DNA of 58,326 nucleotides from Pseudonocardia sp. GTDB taxonomy: Bacteria > Actinomycetota > Actinomycetes > Mycobacteriales > Pseudonocardiaceae. The stretch's first letter is position 1. The number at the start of each line of letters is the position of its first letter. A program made the translations under genes and the position numbers. This document shows, piece by piece, positions 33,787-42,546 of the stretch. The DNA lies in assembly GCF_025465255.1 (NCBI RefSeq), contig NZ_JAODNI010000033.1, positions 1-58,326 on the forward strand. The letters run 5' to 3'. The notes beneath the pieces are model-generated. The model worked only from the letters and a program-made list of their open reading frames with translations. It was not told the DNA's origin and did no database searches.

Positions 33787-34836
33787 TCACACGGTCGCCC
33801 CGGCGAGCTCGTAGCCGCGCCCGGCGTACCGGACGGCGACGGACCGGCCGGACCGCCAGGACAGGTTGGCCGCCTCGGCCAGGTCGAACGCGGCGAGCGC
33901 GTCCGCGCCGGACACCCGCGGCGTGGTCCGGTCCCGCACGCACCGCGCGAACGCGTCGAGCTCCTCGGCGTAGGCCCAGGGGTAGCGCTCCTGGAAGTCC
34001 TTGACGAGGTCCGTCGTCGCCGCGCCCGGCGTGCGCCACTCGTAGTTCCGCCGGTGCGGCGCGTCGATCCGGGCCGTCGCCCGGCTGCCCATGATCTCCG
34101 TCGAGCACTCGTACCCGTAGCCCGACGCCCGGCTGTTGTCGATCACCCCGAGCGCCCCGTTCGCGAACCGCAGCACCACGACCGCGGTGTCCACGTCACC
34201 GATCGCGGCGAACGCCTCCGGGTCCGAGACCGCGGCGCCGTGCGCCGTCACCTCGACGACCTCGCCGACCATCCAGCGGGCCACGTCGAGGTCGTGCACC
34301 GTGACGTCCCGGAAGAAGCCGCCGGAGCCGGCCAGGAACGCCGCCGGGGGAGATGCCATGTCCCGCAGCGACGTGCGGAACAGGGCGACGTCCCCGAGCT
34401 CGCCCGCGTGGATGCGCTCGGCGACGGCGACCCAGTCCGGGTCGAACCGGCGGTGGAACCCGACCTGGAACACGATCCCGCTGCGTTCCACCTCCTCCAC
34501 CGTGGCCACGGTCGTGGCGCGGTCCAGCGAGATCGGCTTCTCGCAGAACACGTCGACCCCGGCCCGCGCGGCCTGGACCGTGAGCTCGGCATGGGTCCCC
34601 GTGGGGGTCGCGATCGCGACGGCGTCGACGTCGTCGTGCGCGAGCAGCTCCGCGAAGGAGCTCACCCACGGCACGCCGTACCTCTCCCCGGCCTCCCGGG
34701 CCACCGCCGGATCGGCGTCCTGGACGCAGGCCAGGCGGCCTGTGGCGCACCGCCCGGCCAGGTCGTCGGCATGGATCCGGCCCATCCGGCCGAGTCCGGC
34801 CAGGCCGATGCCGATGGTCCTCCTCGTGCTGCTCAC
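33787..34836 (-). CDS. Gfo/Idh/MocA-family NAD(P)-dependent dehydrogenase (inositol dehydrogenase-like)
   Basis: 349 residues, GTG start. The N-terminal Rossmann motif is GLAGLGRMGRIHADDL (about 11-26), the family signature EKPISLDRA follows DVFC, and the active-site region is TVHDLDVARWMVGE (catalytic His/Asp pair as in IolG). It oxidises a sugar or inositol hydroxyl to a ketone. It is the last gene of the ABC transporter operon, 16 bp after the ATPase, indicating that the imported substrate is oxidised first. Together with the IolE-like gene it makes inositol or a relative a good candidate substrate. Confidence 0.9.
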   Translation of the reverse strand: MSSTRRTIGIGLAGLGRMGRIHADDLAGRCATGRLACVQDADPAVAREAGERYGVPWVSSFAELLAHDDVDAVAIATPTGTHAELTVQAARAGVDVFCEKPISLDRATTVATVEEVERSGIVFQVGFHRRFDPDWVAVAERIHAGELGDVALFRTSLRDMASPPAAFLAGSGGFFRDVTVHDLDVARWMVGEVVEVTAHGAAVSDPEAFAAIGDVDTAVVVLRFANGALGVIDNSRASGYGYECSTEIMGSRATARIDAPHRRNYEWRTPGAATTDLVKDFQERYPWAYAEELDAFARCVRDRTTPRVSGADALAAFDLAEAANLSWRSGRSVAVRYAGRGYELAGATV

Positions 34837-34852
34837 CCGTGTCGTGCCTTCC

Positions 34853-35668
34853 TCAGCGCTTGAGCTCGTGGGAGAGCTCGGCGAGCTCCTGGCCGCCGGC
34901 CATCTCGGTGGTCAGTTCCTCCAGCGACACCTCGCTGCGCTTCTTGTCCAGCACCCGGCGGCCCAGCTTCAGGATGATGAAGTGGTCCCCGACCATGTAG
35001 GCGTGGTGCGGGTTGTGGGTGATGAAGACGACGCCCAGGCCCGCGTCGCGCGCGGCGGCGGTGTACTTCAGGACGACGCCGGACTGCTTGACGCCCAGCG
35101 CGGCGGTCGGCTCGTCGAGGATCAGCACGCGGGCGCCGAAGTAGACGGCGCGGGCGATCGCGACGCACTGGCGCTGCCCGCCGGAGAGCGTCCCGATGGG
35201 CTGGTTGATGTCCTTGACGTGGATGCCCATCTTCTTGAGCTCGGCGTCGGCGATCTCGCGCATGCCCTTGATGTCCAGGGGGGCGAGCGGGTAGTTGCCC
35301 TTGCGGATCTCGGAGCCGAGGAAGAAGTTGCGCCAGACCTCCATCAGCGCGACGACGGCGAGGTCCTGGTAGACCGTCGCGATGCCGTGGTCGAGCGACT
35401 CGCGGGGGGAGCCGAAACGGCAGTCCGCCCCGTCGACCTTCAGGGTGCCCTCGGTGTGCGAGTGCAGCCCGGAGATGATTTTGATGAGGGTCGACTTGCC
35501 GGCGCCGTTGTCCCCGAGGACGCAGGTCACCTCGCCGGCGTTGACGGTCAGGTTGATGCCCTCGAGCGCGCTGATGGCGCCGTAGGACTTGCCGACGTTC
35601 TCCATCTCGACGAGCGGGGATCCGACCTGCAGGTCGGGTGCGGCATGGTCGGCGATCGTGTCGGTCAT
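34853..35668 (-). CDS. Sugar ABC transporter ATPase (FrcA-type, single domain)
   Basis: 271 residues with one nucleotide-binding domain: Walker [10 protein letters not shown], signature LSGGQRQC, Walker [14 protein letters not shown] and H-loop [10 protein letters not shown]. Ribose-type importers usually have a fused double ATPase; this short form is like the fructose FrcA group, where it dimerises. It sits 3 bp after the permease stop and energises import through the membrane protein encoded upstream. Confidence 0.93.
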   Translation of the reverse strand: MTDTIADHAAPDLQVGSPLVEMENVGKSYGAISALEGINLTVNAGEVTCVLGDNGAGKSTLIKIISGLHSHTEGTLKVDGADCRFGSPRESLDHGIATVYQDLAVVALMEVWRNFFLGSEIRKGNYPLAPLDIKGMREIADAELKKMGIHVKDINQPIGTLSGGQRQCVAIARAVYFGARVLILDEPTAALGVKQSGVVLKYTAAARDAGLGVVFITHNPHHAYMVGDHFIILKLGRRVLDKKRSEVSLEELTTEMAGGQELAELSHELKR

Positions 35669-35671
35669 GGG

Positions 35672-36751
35672 TCACTTCCTCGTCGAGGCGTAGTTCTTGA
35701 CGTAGAGGTTCACCAGGACCGCCAGCAGCAGCATCGCGCCGAGGAAGGTCTTGAACCAGTTGGGGTCCCAGCCGGCGTAGACGATGCCCTGGGTGGTCAT
35801 GCCGAAGATGAACGCGCCGAGCGCGGAGCCGATGGCGGAGCCGTAGCCGCCGGTGAGCAGCGCGCCGCCGACGACCGCGGCGATGATGTAGATGAACTCG
35901 TTGCCGACGCCGAGGCCGGCCTGCACGGTGGAGAAGTTGAACAGCAGGTGCTGGCCGAGGAACCAGGCCATCAGCCCGACGCCCATGAACAGCCCGATCT
36001 TCACCTTGGCCACGGGCACGCCGACCGCGCGAGCGCTGTCCTGGTTGCCGCCGGAGGCGAAGATCCAGTTGCCGGTGCGGGTGCGCAGCAGCAGCCAGGT
36101 CGCGAACAGCACGAACAGCAGCCACCACAGGACGGACATCTTGATGTTCATGAAGCCGAGCGGGATGTCCGCGGCGAAGATCGCCTTGGCCGAGGCGAAG
36201 CCGTCGAGGTCGCTGACGTTGGTGGTGGCGACGGTGCCGGTGACCAGCTTGGTGACGCCGAGGTTGAGGCCCTGCAGCACGAAGAACGTGGACAGGGTGA
36301 TCAGGAACGACGGCAGCTTGGTGCGTACGAGCAGGTAGCCGTTGACGAACCCGATGGCGAGGGAGATGAGGAGGCTGACCAGCACGCCCACCCACACGTT
36401 GAGCGAGAACTGGTAGCTGATCATCGCCGAGGCCAGCGCGGAGGTGGTGACGGCGACGCCGGAGGACAGGTCGAACTCTCCGCCGATCATGAGCAGGGCC
36501 ACCCCGACGGCGACGATGCCGATCGTCGAGGAGGCGTAGAGGACCGTGGAGAGGGCCTCGGCGGTGCGGAAGGGCGGGGCGACCGCGAAGAAGAACACGA
36601 AGATCGCGATCGCCGCGGCGAGCGCGCCGATCTCCGGGCGGGCGAGGACGCGGGCGACGAGCGAGCGCTGCACGCGCACGGGCTCGGCGCCCTTGGCGGA
36701 CGTGGACGGGGGGGACGGGGGGGACGGCGGGGTCGCGACGGGTGAGCTCAT
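35672..36751 (-). CDS. Ribose-type ABC transporter permease
   Basis: 359 residues, ATG 36751 with SD GGAG. A Pro/Ser-rich cytoplasmic N-terminus (SSPVATPPSPPSPPS) precedes about ten helices. GGEFDLSSGVAVTTSALASA and the cytoplasmic coupling loop GGNQDSARAVGVPVAKVKI are hallmarks of RbsC/FrcB-type permeases. One gene is enough because the protein homodimerises. Lies between the binding-protein and ATPase genes of the operon. Confidence 0.92.
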   Translation of the reverse strand: MSSPVATPPSPPSPPSTSAKGAEPVRVQRSLVARVLARPEIGALAAAIAIFVFFFAVAPPFRTAEALSTVLYASSTIGIVAVGVALLMIGGEFDLSSGVAVTTSALASAMISYQFSLNVWVGVLVSLLISLAIGFVNGYLLVRTKLPSFLITLSTFFVLQGLNLGVTKLVTGTVATTNVSDLDGFASAKAIFAADIPLGFMNIKMSVLWWLLFVLFATWLLLRTRTGNWIFASGGNQDSARAVGVPVAKVKIGLFMGVGLMAWFLGQHLLFNFSTVQAGLGVGNEFIYIIAAVVGGALLTGGYGSAIGSALGAFIFGMTTQGIVYAGWDPNWFKTFLGAMLLLAVLVNLYVKNYASTRK

Positions 36752-36818
36752 CGCTCTGCACTCCTGGATCGGGGCCCACCCCGGGGTCACCGCGCGGCGA
36801 CCCCGGGGTGGAGCGGGC

Positions 36819-37799
36819 TCAGCGGGTGTTCTTCGCGGCGTATTCCGCGATCTTGGTGATGTTGGTGTTGTCGACGAAGGACGGGCCGGTCAGGACCGGC
36901 TTGCCGCCGCCCAGGTCGTTGCCGTTGGTCAGGTTCAGCCACAGCGACTGGACGGCCATGTAGCCCTGGACGTAGGGCTGCTGGTCGATCGAGAACTGGA
37001 TCGACCCGTTCTGGATGTCCTTCGCGACGTCCGCGTTGAGGTCGAAGGTGACGACCTTGGCCTGGCTACCGGAGTCGGTCTTGGACTGCAGCGCGGCGAG
37101 CGCGATCGGCGCACCGAGGGTCACCACGTAGGTGATCGACGGGTCCTGCTGCAGCTTCGCGCCGATGGTCTGCTGGACCGACGGCAGGTCCGCGCCGTTG
37201 ACCTGCAGGTTCTCGGTGGCCGGAAAGGTCTTCTTGACGCCGGCGCAGCGCGCCTCCAGCGCGACCGAGCCCTGCTCCTGAACGACGCAGAGCGCCTTGC
37301 CGCCGCCGGCCTGGGTCATCTTGGTGCCCGCGGACTGCCCGGCGAGGTCCTCGTCGGAGCCGAAGTACATCGGGATCTTGTACTTCTGGTACTCGTTGAT
37401 CCCGGAGTTGAACGCGACCGTCGGGATGCCCGCCGCGACCGCCTTCTGGGCGGCCGGACCGACCTGGTCGGCATAGGCGAGGGTGACGGCGATGCCGGCC
37501 ACCTTCGAGTCGATGGCGTTCTGGACCAGGGTGGCCTGGTCGCCGGCGGCGTTGTTGTTCGAGTACTTCAGGTCCACGTTCAGGTCGGTCGCGGCCTGCT
37601 GGGCGCCGGCGCGGATCTTGTCCCAGAACGAGTCGCCCGGCTGCTCGTGGGTGACCATCGCGATGGTGTACCGCTGGCCCTGGGCGGTGCCGCCGGCCTG
37701 GCTCTGCGCGCCGCCCTGGCTGCTGCAGCCGGCCGCGACGAGTGCCGCGCACGCCACCGCGGCGAGGAGGCCGATCGACCTCTTCCCGTGTCGGAACAT
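36819..37799 (-). CDS. Sugar-binding lipoprotein of the ABC transporter
   Basis: 326 residues. A signal peptide with lipobox ends at Cys25 (LVAAGCSS). The mature part is a Peripla_BP_4-like fold starting RYTIAMVTHEQPGDSFWDKI, with QNAIDSKVAGIAVTLAY and TFDLNADVAKDIQNG as family motifs. It captures the substrate outside the membrane. First gene of the operon SBP-permease-ATPase-dehydrogenase, with SD AAGGA; the promoter lies in the divergent region shared with the GntR gene. A 67-bp gap after its stop separates it from the permease, as is common when the binding protein is made in excess. Confidence 0.92.
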   Translation of the reverse strand: MFRHGKRSIGLLAAVACAALVAAGCSSQGGAQSQAGGTAQGQRYTIAMVTHEQPGDSFWDKIRAGAQQAATDLNVDLKYSNNNAAGDQATLVQNAIDSKVAGIAVTLAYADQVGPAAQKAVAAGIPTVAFNSGINEYQKYKIPMYFGSDEDLAGQSAGTKMTQAGGGKALCVVQEQGSVALEARCAGVKKTFPATENLQVNGADLPSVQQTIGAKLQQDPSITYVVTLGAPIALAALQSKTDSGSQAKVVTFDLNADVAKDIQNGSIQFSIDQQPYVQGYMAVQSLWLNLTNGNDLGGGKPVLTGPSFVDNTNITKIAEYAAKNTR

Positions 37800-37984
37800 C
37801 GTTGTCCTTCCCTTTCGGGTCTGCGTCGCGTCGTCGCGACGGTCCGTCCCCCGACGGGTGGCCCGCGCCGGATGACGCGGACCGGTGTGACGTGCGTGCT
37901 CCGACAGGCTTGTGACGTGACCGTCGGTTGTGACTCGGAACACCGCGTCAGGTGTACGCTCGTATGAGCTGTACGTCAATGGTT

Positions 37985-38009
37985 TGTCCTTACATAATTT
38001 GTAAGGACA
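37985..38009. promoter_or_regulatory. 25-bp inverted repeat, likely GntR operator
   Basis: Perfect 10-bp arms TGTCCTTACA and TGTAAGGACA around TAATT, ending 18 bp before the GntR start. It is strongly AT-rich compared with its surroundings and sits in the divergent region of the sugar ABC operon, so the adjacent HutC-type regulator very probably binds here. Confidence 0.85.
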
Positions 38010-38027
38010 TACAGAGGGGGTAACGCC

Positions 38028-38783
38028 GTGGACCGCTTGTCCTCCGGAGGGTTGGTGCCGGATGTGTCGCTCGATCGGACCAGTCCGGTCCCCCTCTACT
38101 ACCAGGTGGCGACCCGCCTCCAGCAGCAGATCGAGGACGGCAGTATGCCCGTCGGAAGCCGCCTTGAGAACGAGGTCGAGCTCGCGGACCGGCTCGGCGT
38201 CTCCCGCCCGACCATGCGCCGCGCCATCTCCTACCTGGTCGAACGAGGCATGCTCATCCGCAAGCGCGGGGTCGGCACGCAGGTCGTGCACCCCAAGGTG
38301 CGCCGCCCGGTCGAGCTGACCAGCCTCTACGACGACCTGCTCAAGAGCGGGCAGGAACCGCGCACCGAGATCCGCGAGATCGAGATCCGGCCCGCCACGG
38401 ACGTCGTCGCGGAGGCACTGGGCATCGCGTTCGGCACGGAGGTCACCTGGATCGAGCGGCTGCGCTACGCGGGCGACGAACCGCTGGCGATCATGCACAA
38501 CGCGGTCCCGCTGGACGTCCTCCCGCTGCGCCGTGAGGACCTCGAGCGCTCCGGGCTCTACGACCTGCTGCGCTCCGCCGGGCACATCCCGCGGATGGCG
38601 AACCAGATCGTCGGGGCGAAGAACGCGACGTCCGCCGAGGGCAAGATCCTGGGGGAGTCCCGGGGCGCACCGCTGCTGACCATGACCCGCACCGCCTGGG
38701 ATGCCGGCGGCAAGGCGGTGGAGTACGGCTCGCACCTCTACCGGGCCAGCCGCTACTCCTTCGAGCTGAACCTCACCAGCTGA
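38028..38783 (+). CDS. GntR-family regulator, HutC/UTRA type
   Basis: 251 residues. Winged HTH (about 15-85; PVGSRLENEVELADRLGVSR, PTMRRAISYLVERGML) and a UTRA effector domain (about 100-245; TWIERLRYAGDEPLAIMHN, GAPLLTMTRTAWDAGGKAVE). It is divergent from the sugar ABC transporter operon, with a perfect inverted repeat between them, and most probably represses the operon in the absence of the sugar or a sugar phosphate. GTG start with purine-rich GAGGGGG upstream. Confidence 0.93.
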   Translation: MDRLSSGGLVPDVSLDRTSPVPLYYQVATRLQQQIEDGSMPVGSRLENEVELADRLGVSRPTMRRAISYLVERGMLIRKRGVGTQVVHPKVRRPVELTSLYDDLLKSGQEPRTEIREIEIRPATDVVAEALGIAFGTEVTWIERLRYAGDEPLAIMHNAVPLDVLPLRREDLERSGLYDLLRSAGHIPRMANQIVGAKNATSAEGKILGESRGAPLLTMTRTAWDAGGKAVEYGSHLYRASRYSFELNLTS

Positions 38784-38887
38784 CCCGGCCGGGTGGCCCG
38801 GAACACCTTGTGACCTGCGTCGGAACCGCACACGTTCCGATTCTCGGAATCGTTCAAGTCCACGAGAGCGAAGAGAGGGGCACGGAG

Positions 38888-39046
38888 ATGGGCGAGCAGG
38901 TACGGATGCGCCTCGTGGCGCTGCACGACGAGTACGTGGAAGCGGTGAACGCCGCGGTCGCCGAGGGCCGGGGCGACCTGGTGGACCACCTCACGGAGGA
39001 GTACCCGGATGCGGCCCTGCGCATCCTGACCAGCGAGGCCGCCTGA
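38888..39046 (+). CDS. Small acidic helical protein, unknown function
   Basis: 52 residues (ATG 38888, with GAGAGGGG and GGAG purine stretches upstream). Mostly helical: VALHDEYVEAVNAAVAEGRG then EYPDAALRILTSEAA. Coding is supported by codon bias and by a strong terminator 20 bp after its stop. Function not recognised; it could be part of the GntR transcript. Confidence 0.6.
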   Translation: MGEQVRMRLVALHDEYVEAVNAAVAEGRGDLVDHLTEEYPDAALRILTSEAA

Positions 39047-39066
39047 TCCGCCACCCCGCCCGTACA

Positions 39067-39117
39067 GCAGGAAAGCCCCTTCCCCGCCAGGACCCGGCGG
39101 GAGAGGGGCTTTCCTGC
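39067..39117. terminator. Strong bidirectional terminator
   Basis: Perfect 14-bp arms (39067-39080, 39104-39117; GCAGGAAAGCCCCT and its complement) with an inner CCCGCC/GGCGGG stem. It lies between the convergent small gene and the LivJ-like gene and serves both strands. Confidence 0.85.
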
Positions 39118-39133
39118 TTCACGGGGCGAGGGC

Positions 39134-40486
39134 TCAGCCGGCGGCGGGCTGCTGCGGGATCCCGTCCGCGGGCGGGATCGCCTCCGGAGCGGTGTACGGC
39201 GTCACCGGGACGTCCCCGTTGTCCGTCACCATGACCCCGGTGAGCGGCTGCTGCCCGGTGCCGACGATCTTCGTGACCCGGACCCCGGACAGGCCCGCGT
39301 GCCGGTCGGCGGAGAAGCGGTAGGGCGCCGCCCATGGACCCTGCAGCGACGTGCCCGTCTTCTCGACGGCCGCGACGAGTCCCTCGCGCGTCGGGTTCGG
39401 CCCGGCGGCCTGCAGCGCCTGCACGAACGTGTAGGCCTGCGTCATGCCGAAGATCCGGTAGTTGGTGAGCTCCCCGCCGATCCCGTTCGCCTTCCAGATC
39501 GCATCGAACTGCTTGGTCCAGGGGTCGTCCGGCATGTCGACGGTGGCGAAGTAGCTGTCGGTGATGGCACCGTCGAGGAGACCGGCGTCCGTCACGGAAC
39601 CCTGGGAGAAGCGCGCCAGCAGCGAGCCGACGAGGCTCGCGTCCGAGCCGATGTTGCTGTACACCCACTGCGGCTTGTAGTTCAGCCGCAGCCCCTGCAG
39701 CTGGGACAGCGCGGTGTAGGACGGCACGTTGAAGCCGATCACGAGGTCCGCGCCCGCGGCCTGCAACGCGGAGACCTGCGGGGCGATGTCGGTGTTGCCC
39801 GGGGTGTAGCGCTGCACCGCGACGATCTGCTTCTCCAGGTAGCGCCGGGCGCCCGCCTCCGCGTCGACGCCGACGTCGTCGCCCTGCAGGAACAGGCCCA
39901 CCTTGGCCTGCGGGAAGTTCTGCGCCACGTACTGGGCGAGGATCTTCGCCTCGATCTCGTAGTCCGGCTGGAAGCCGAAGGTCTGCGGGTACTTCTCCGG
40001 CTGGTCCCACAGCCGCGAGCCGGACGAGACGAGCAGGTCCGGCACTCCCTCGCCGTTGAGGAAGTCCAGGACGGCGCTGTGCGTGGGCGTGCCGAGGCCG
40101 CCCATCACCGCGAACACCTGGTCCTGGAGTACGAGCTGGTTGACGACCTGGCTGGTCTGGGTGGGGTTGTAGGCGTCGTCCCGGACGACGTACTCGATCT
40201 TCCGGCCGTTCACGCCGCCCTTGGCGTTGACCCAGTCGAAGTAGGCCTTCGTGCCGGTGGGGATCTCGCTGTAGCCCGGGGCGGCGACGCCGGTCAACGG
40301 GAAGTGCGCGCCGACCTTCACCGTGTCCGCGGTCAGCCCGGTGGTGGTACCGCCCCCGCTGCCACCGCTCGTGCCCTCCGCGGGCCGCCCGCCGGCGCCG
40401 CAGCCGGCCAGCACCAGCGCCGCGCTCGCGACCAGCGCGCCCAGCGCCTGACGCCGCCTGATTCTCCTGGGCCAGATCTTGCCCAT
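39134..40486 (-). CDS. Branched-chain amino acid-type ABC substrate-binding lipoprotein
   Basis: 450 residues. Twin-Arg-rich signal peptide with lipobox ending VLAGCGAG (Cys about 28), then a Ser/Gly linker and a Peripla_BP_6 domain: KVGAHFPLTGVAAPGYSEI, FAVMGGLGTPTHSAV and RYTPGNTDIAPQVSALQAAG. Its ATG overlaps the LivM stop by one base (TGATG), so this binding protein is the last gene of the liv-type operon. Ligands of such proteins include amino acids, amides, urea and aromatic acids; none is favoured by sequence alone. Confidence 0.92.
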   Translation of the reverse strand: MGKIWPRRIRRRQALGALVASAALVLAGCGAGGRPAEGTSGGSGGGTTTGLTADTVKVGAHFPLTGVAAPGYSEIPTGTKAYFDWVNAKGGVNGRKIEYVVRDDAYNPTQTSQVVNQLVLQDQVFAVMGGLGTPTHSAVLDFLNGEGVPDLLVSSGSRLWDQPEKYPQTFGFQPDYEIEAKILAQYVAQNFPQAKVGLFLQGDDVGVDAEAGARRYLEKQIVAVQRYTPGNTDIAPQVSALQAAGADLVIGFNVPSYTALSQLQGLRLNYKPQWVYSNIGSDASLVGSLLARFSQGSVTDAGLLDGAITDSYFATVDMPDDPWTKQFDAIWKANGIGGELTNYRIFGMTQAYTFVQALQAAGPNPTREGLVAAVEKTGTSLQGPWAAPYRFSADRHAGLSGVRVTKIVGTGQQPLTGVMVTDNGDVPVTPYTAPEAIPPADGIPQQPAAG

Positions 40487-41646
40487 CACGACCTCCTCGT
40501 CGAGTGGTGATCCCTCGAGGACCTGCCCCGAAGGCCCCTTCCCCTGCCGAACCCGGGGACCAGCCTCTTCGCGATGCCCACCGCGCCGGACGGCGCGAGG
40601 AGCATCACCAGCACGAGCACCGCGCCGTAGACGAGCGGGGCCAGCTGGGCCGCCTGGACGTCGTCCAGGCCGATCGAGGTGCCTACGTCGGTGATCGCGG
40701 GCGGCAGGAACACCAGCAGCGCGCTGCCGAGGAGCGCGCCGGTCAGGCTGCCGAGCCCGCCGACGACGACCGCGGTGAGCAGCCCGATCGACAGCACGAT
40801 GGTGAAGCCGCTGGGCGCCGCGAGCCGCACGACGACGCCCAGCACCGCCCCGGCCAGCCCGGCGCACGCGGCGCTCACGGTGAACGCCAGCACGCGCACC
40901 CGGCCGAGCTTGATCCCGGCGAGCTCGGCGGCGACCTCGTCGTCCCGCACCGCCCGCCACACCCGCCCGACCCGGCTCGAGCACAGGTTGGCGAGCAGCA
41001 GCAGGACCAGCAGCGCGGTCACCCAGCCGACGTAGGCGAGGAACTTGACCCCGGAGGTCTCGTTGGCGGACAGGAAGTACACCGCGTCGGAGAACCAGGC
41101 CGGCGGCCGTGGCGCGGTGATCTGCATGCCCTGCTCGCCGCCGAGGAAGTCGTGGAAGTAGATCGCGAGGCCGGGCACGGCGATGGCGAACGCGAGCGTG
41201 GCCCCGGCGAGGTAGGGCCCGTGCAGCCGGGACGCAGCGGCCCCGACGACGACGCCGACCAGCGCCGTGACCACGGCCGCGATCACCATCACGACGACGA
41301 GCGGGAGCCCGTCCGGCGTCAGCAGCAGCCCGGTCGTGTAGGCACCGACGGCCATCAGGGCGCCGTGGCCCAGCGAGATCTGTCCGTTGAGCCCGGTCAG
41401 TACGGTCAGCCCGGCGGCCGCGATCGCGTAGTAGGACATCGTCGCGAACTGGGAGTTCGCGAACGGCGGCGTCGCCTCGAGCACCAGCACGAGCACGACG
41501 AGCCCGACGAGGGCGAGCAGTGCGTGCCGGCCGAGGACGGACTTCGGCAGCCACCGACGCAGCCGCCCGAAGCGGCCCGGCCCGGTGGCGTCCTCGACGG
41601 TCTCGGCGGCATCGGAGCGGGTGGGGGAGTTCGCCGGGGCGGCCAT
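40486..41646 (-). CDS. livM: LivM-type ABC transporter permease
   Basis: 386 residues from ATG 41646 (a GTG one codon upstream is possible). About ten helices; GLNGQISLGHGALMAVGAYT is the LivM signature and RAVRDDEVAAELAGIKLGRV the EAA-like coupling loop. Start overlaps the LivH stop (TGATG). Forms the membrane channel with LivH. Confidence 0.92.
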   Translation of the reverse strand: MAAPANSPTRSDAAETVEDATGPGRFGRLRRWLPKSVLGRHALLALVGLVVLVLVLEATPPFANSQFATMSYYAIAAAGLTVLTGLNGQISLGHGALMAVGAYTTGLLLTPDGLPLVVVMVIAAVVTALVGVVVGAAASRLHGPYLAGATLAFAIAVPGLAIYFHDFLGGEQGMQITAPRPPAWFSDAVYFLSANETSGVKFLAYVGWVTALLVLLLLANLCSSRVGRVWRAVRDDEVAAELAGIKLGRVRVLAFTVSAACAGLAGAVLGVVVRLAAPSGFTIVLSIGLLTAVVVGGLGSLTGALLGSALLVFLPPAITDVGTSIGLDDVQAAQLAPLVYGAVLVLVMLLAPSGAVGIAKRLVPGFGRGRGLRGRSSRDHHSTRRS

Positions 41647-42521
41647 CACACCCGCCTCGCCGCGGCCCGGGCGAAGAGCCCCTGCGGCCGCACCAGCAGC
41701 ACCGCGACCAGCGCGGCGAGGGCGGCCAGCGGCACCAGCTCGCTGCCGAGGTACCCGGTCACGTAGCTGAGCCCGAGCCCGATCGCGAGCCCGCCGACCA
41801 CGGCGCCGCCGGGGGAGTCCAGCCCGCCCAGCACCGCGGCGACGAATCCGTAGACGATCACGGTGTCCATGTAGGCCGGGTAGACGAGGCTCCCGCCTGC
41901 GATCAGCAGCCCGGCGAGCGAGCCGACCAGCGCGGCCAGCGCCCAGCCGAGGGTCAGCATCCGGCCGACCGGCACGCCGAGCAGCCGCGAGACCTCCGGG
42001 CTGAACGCCGTCGCCCGCATCCGCAGGCCCACGTTCGTGAACCGGAACAGCGCCACCAGCCCGGCCAGCACCACGCCCACCGAGACCAGGATGAACACCG
42101 TGAACGGGGTGAACGCGACGGTCGTCGAGCCGATCGTGAAGCCCTGCAGGCCGACGGGCGCGGGGAAGGACTTGAACGTGGCGCCGAACAGGATCGACGC
42201 GACCGCCTGGAACGCGACGAACAGGCCGAGGGTGACGATGACCGCCGCCATCTCGTTCCCCGCGACGCGGCGGACGACCAGGCGCTCGACGCCGGCGCCC
42301 AGGACCAGCCCGCCTGCGAGCGCGACGAGCAGTGCCACCCAGTACGGCGCGCCCCGCTCGATGACGGCCAGCGCGAGGTAGGTGGTGAACATCGCCATCG
42401 CGCCCTGGGCGAAGTTGACCACCCGGGTCGACCGCCAGATCAGCACCAGGGCAAGCGCGAAGGCGGCGTAGATCGCCCCCTGCCCGATGCCGGTCAGCGT
42501 GGTGTTGACGAACTGCTGCAT
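41646..42521 (-). CDS. livH: LivH-type ABC transporter permease
   Basis: 291 residues, ATG 42521 with SD GGAAGGAG. Family motifs: GIGQGAIYAAFALALVLIWR and VVNFAQGAMAMFTTYLAL in helices 1-2, RMRATAFSPEVSRLLGV as coupling loop and GGLDSPGGAVVGGLAIGL. Pairs with LivM. Lies 25 bp downstream of the LivF gene. Confidence 0.92.
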   Translation of the reverse strand: MQQFVNTTLTGIGQGAIYAAFALALVLIWRSTRVVNFAQGAMAMFTTYLALAVIERGAPYWVALLVALAGGLVLGAGVERLVVRRVAGNEMAAVIVTLGLFVAFQAVASILFGATFKSFPAPVGLQGFTIGSTTVAFTPFTVFILVSVGVVLAGLVALFRFTNVGLRMRATAFSPEVSRLLGVPVGRMLTLGWALAALVGSLAGLLIAGGSLVYPAYMDTVIVYGFVAAVLGGLDSPGGAVVGGLAIGLGLSYVTGYLGSELVPLAALAALVAVLLVRPQGLFARAAARRV

Positions 42522-42546
42522 GAGGCTCCTTCCCCGCGAGGGAGGG

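Noticed and set aside
33787..38783. Complete myo-inositol catabolic gene set
   Set aside because: Only IolG- and IolE-like proteins are seen; IolB, IolC, IolD and IolA homologues are absent from the window, so the substrate stays open.
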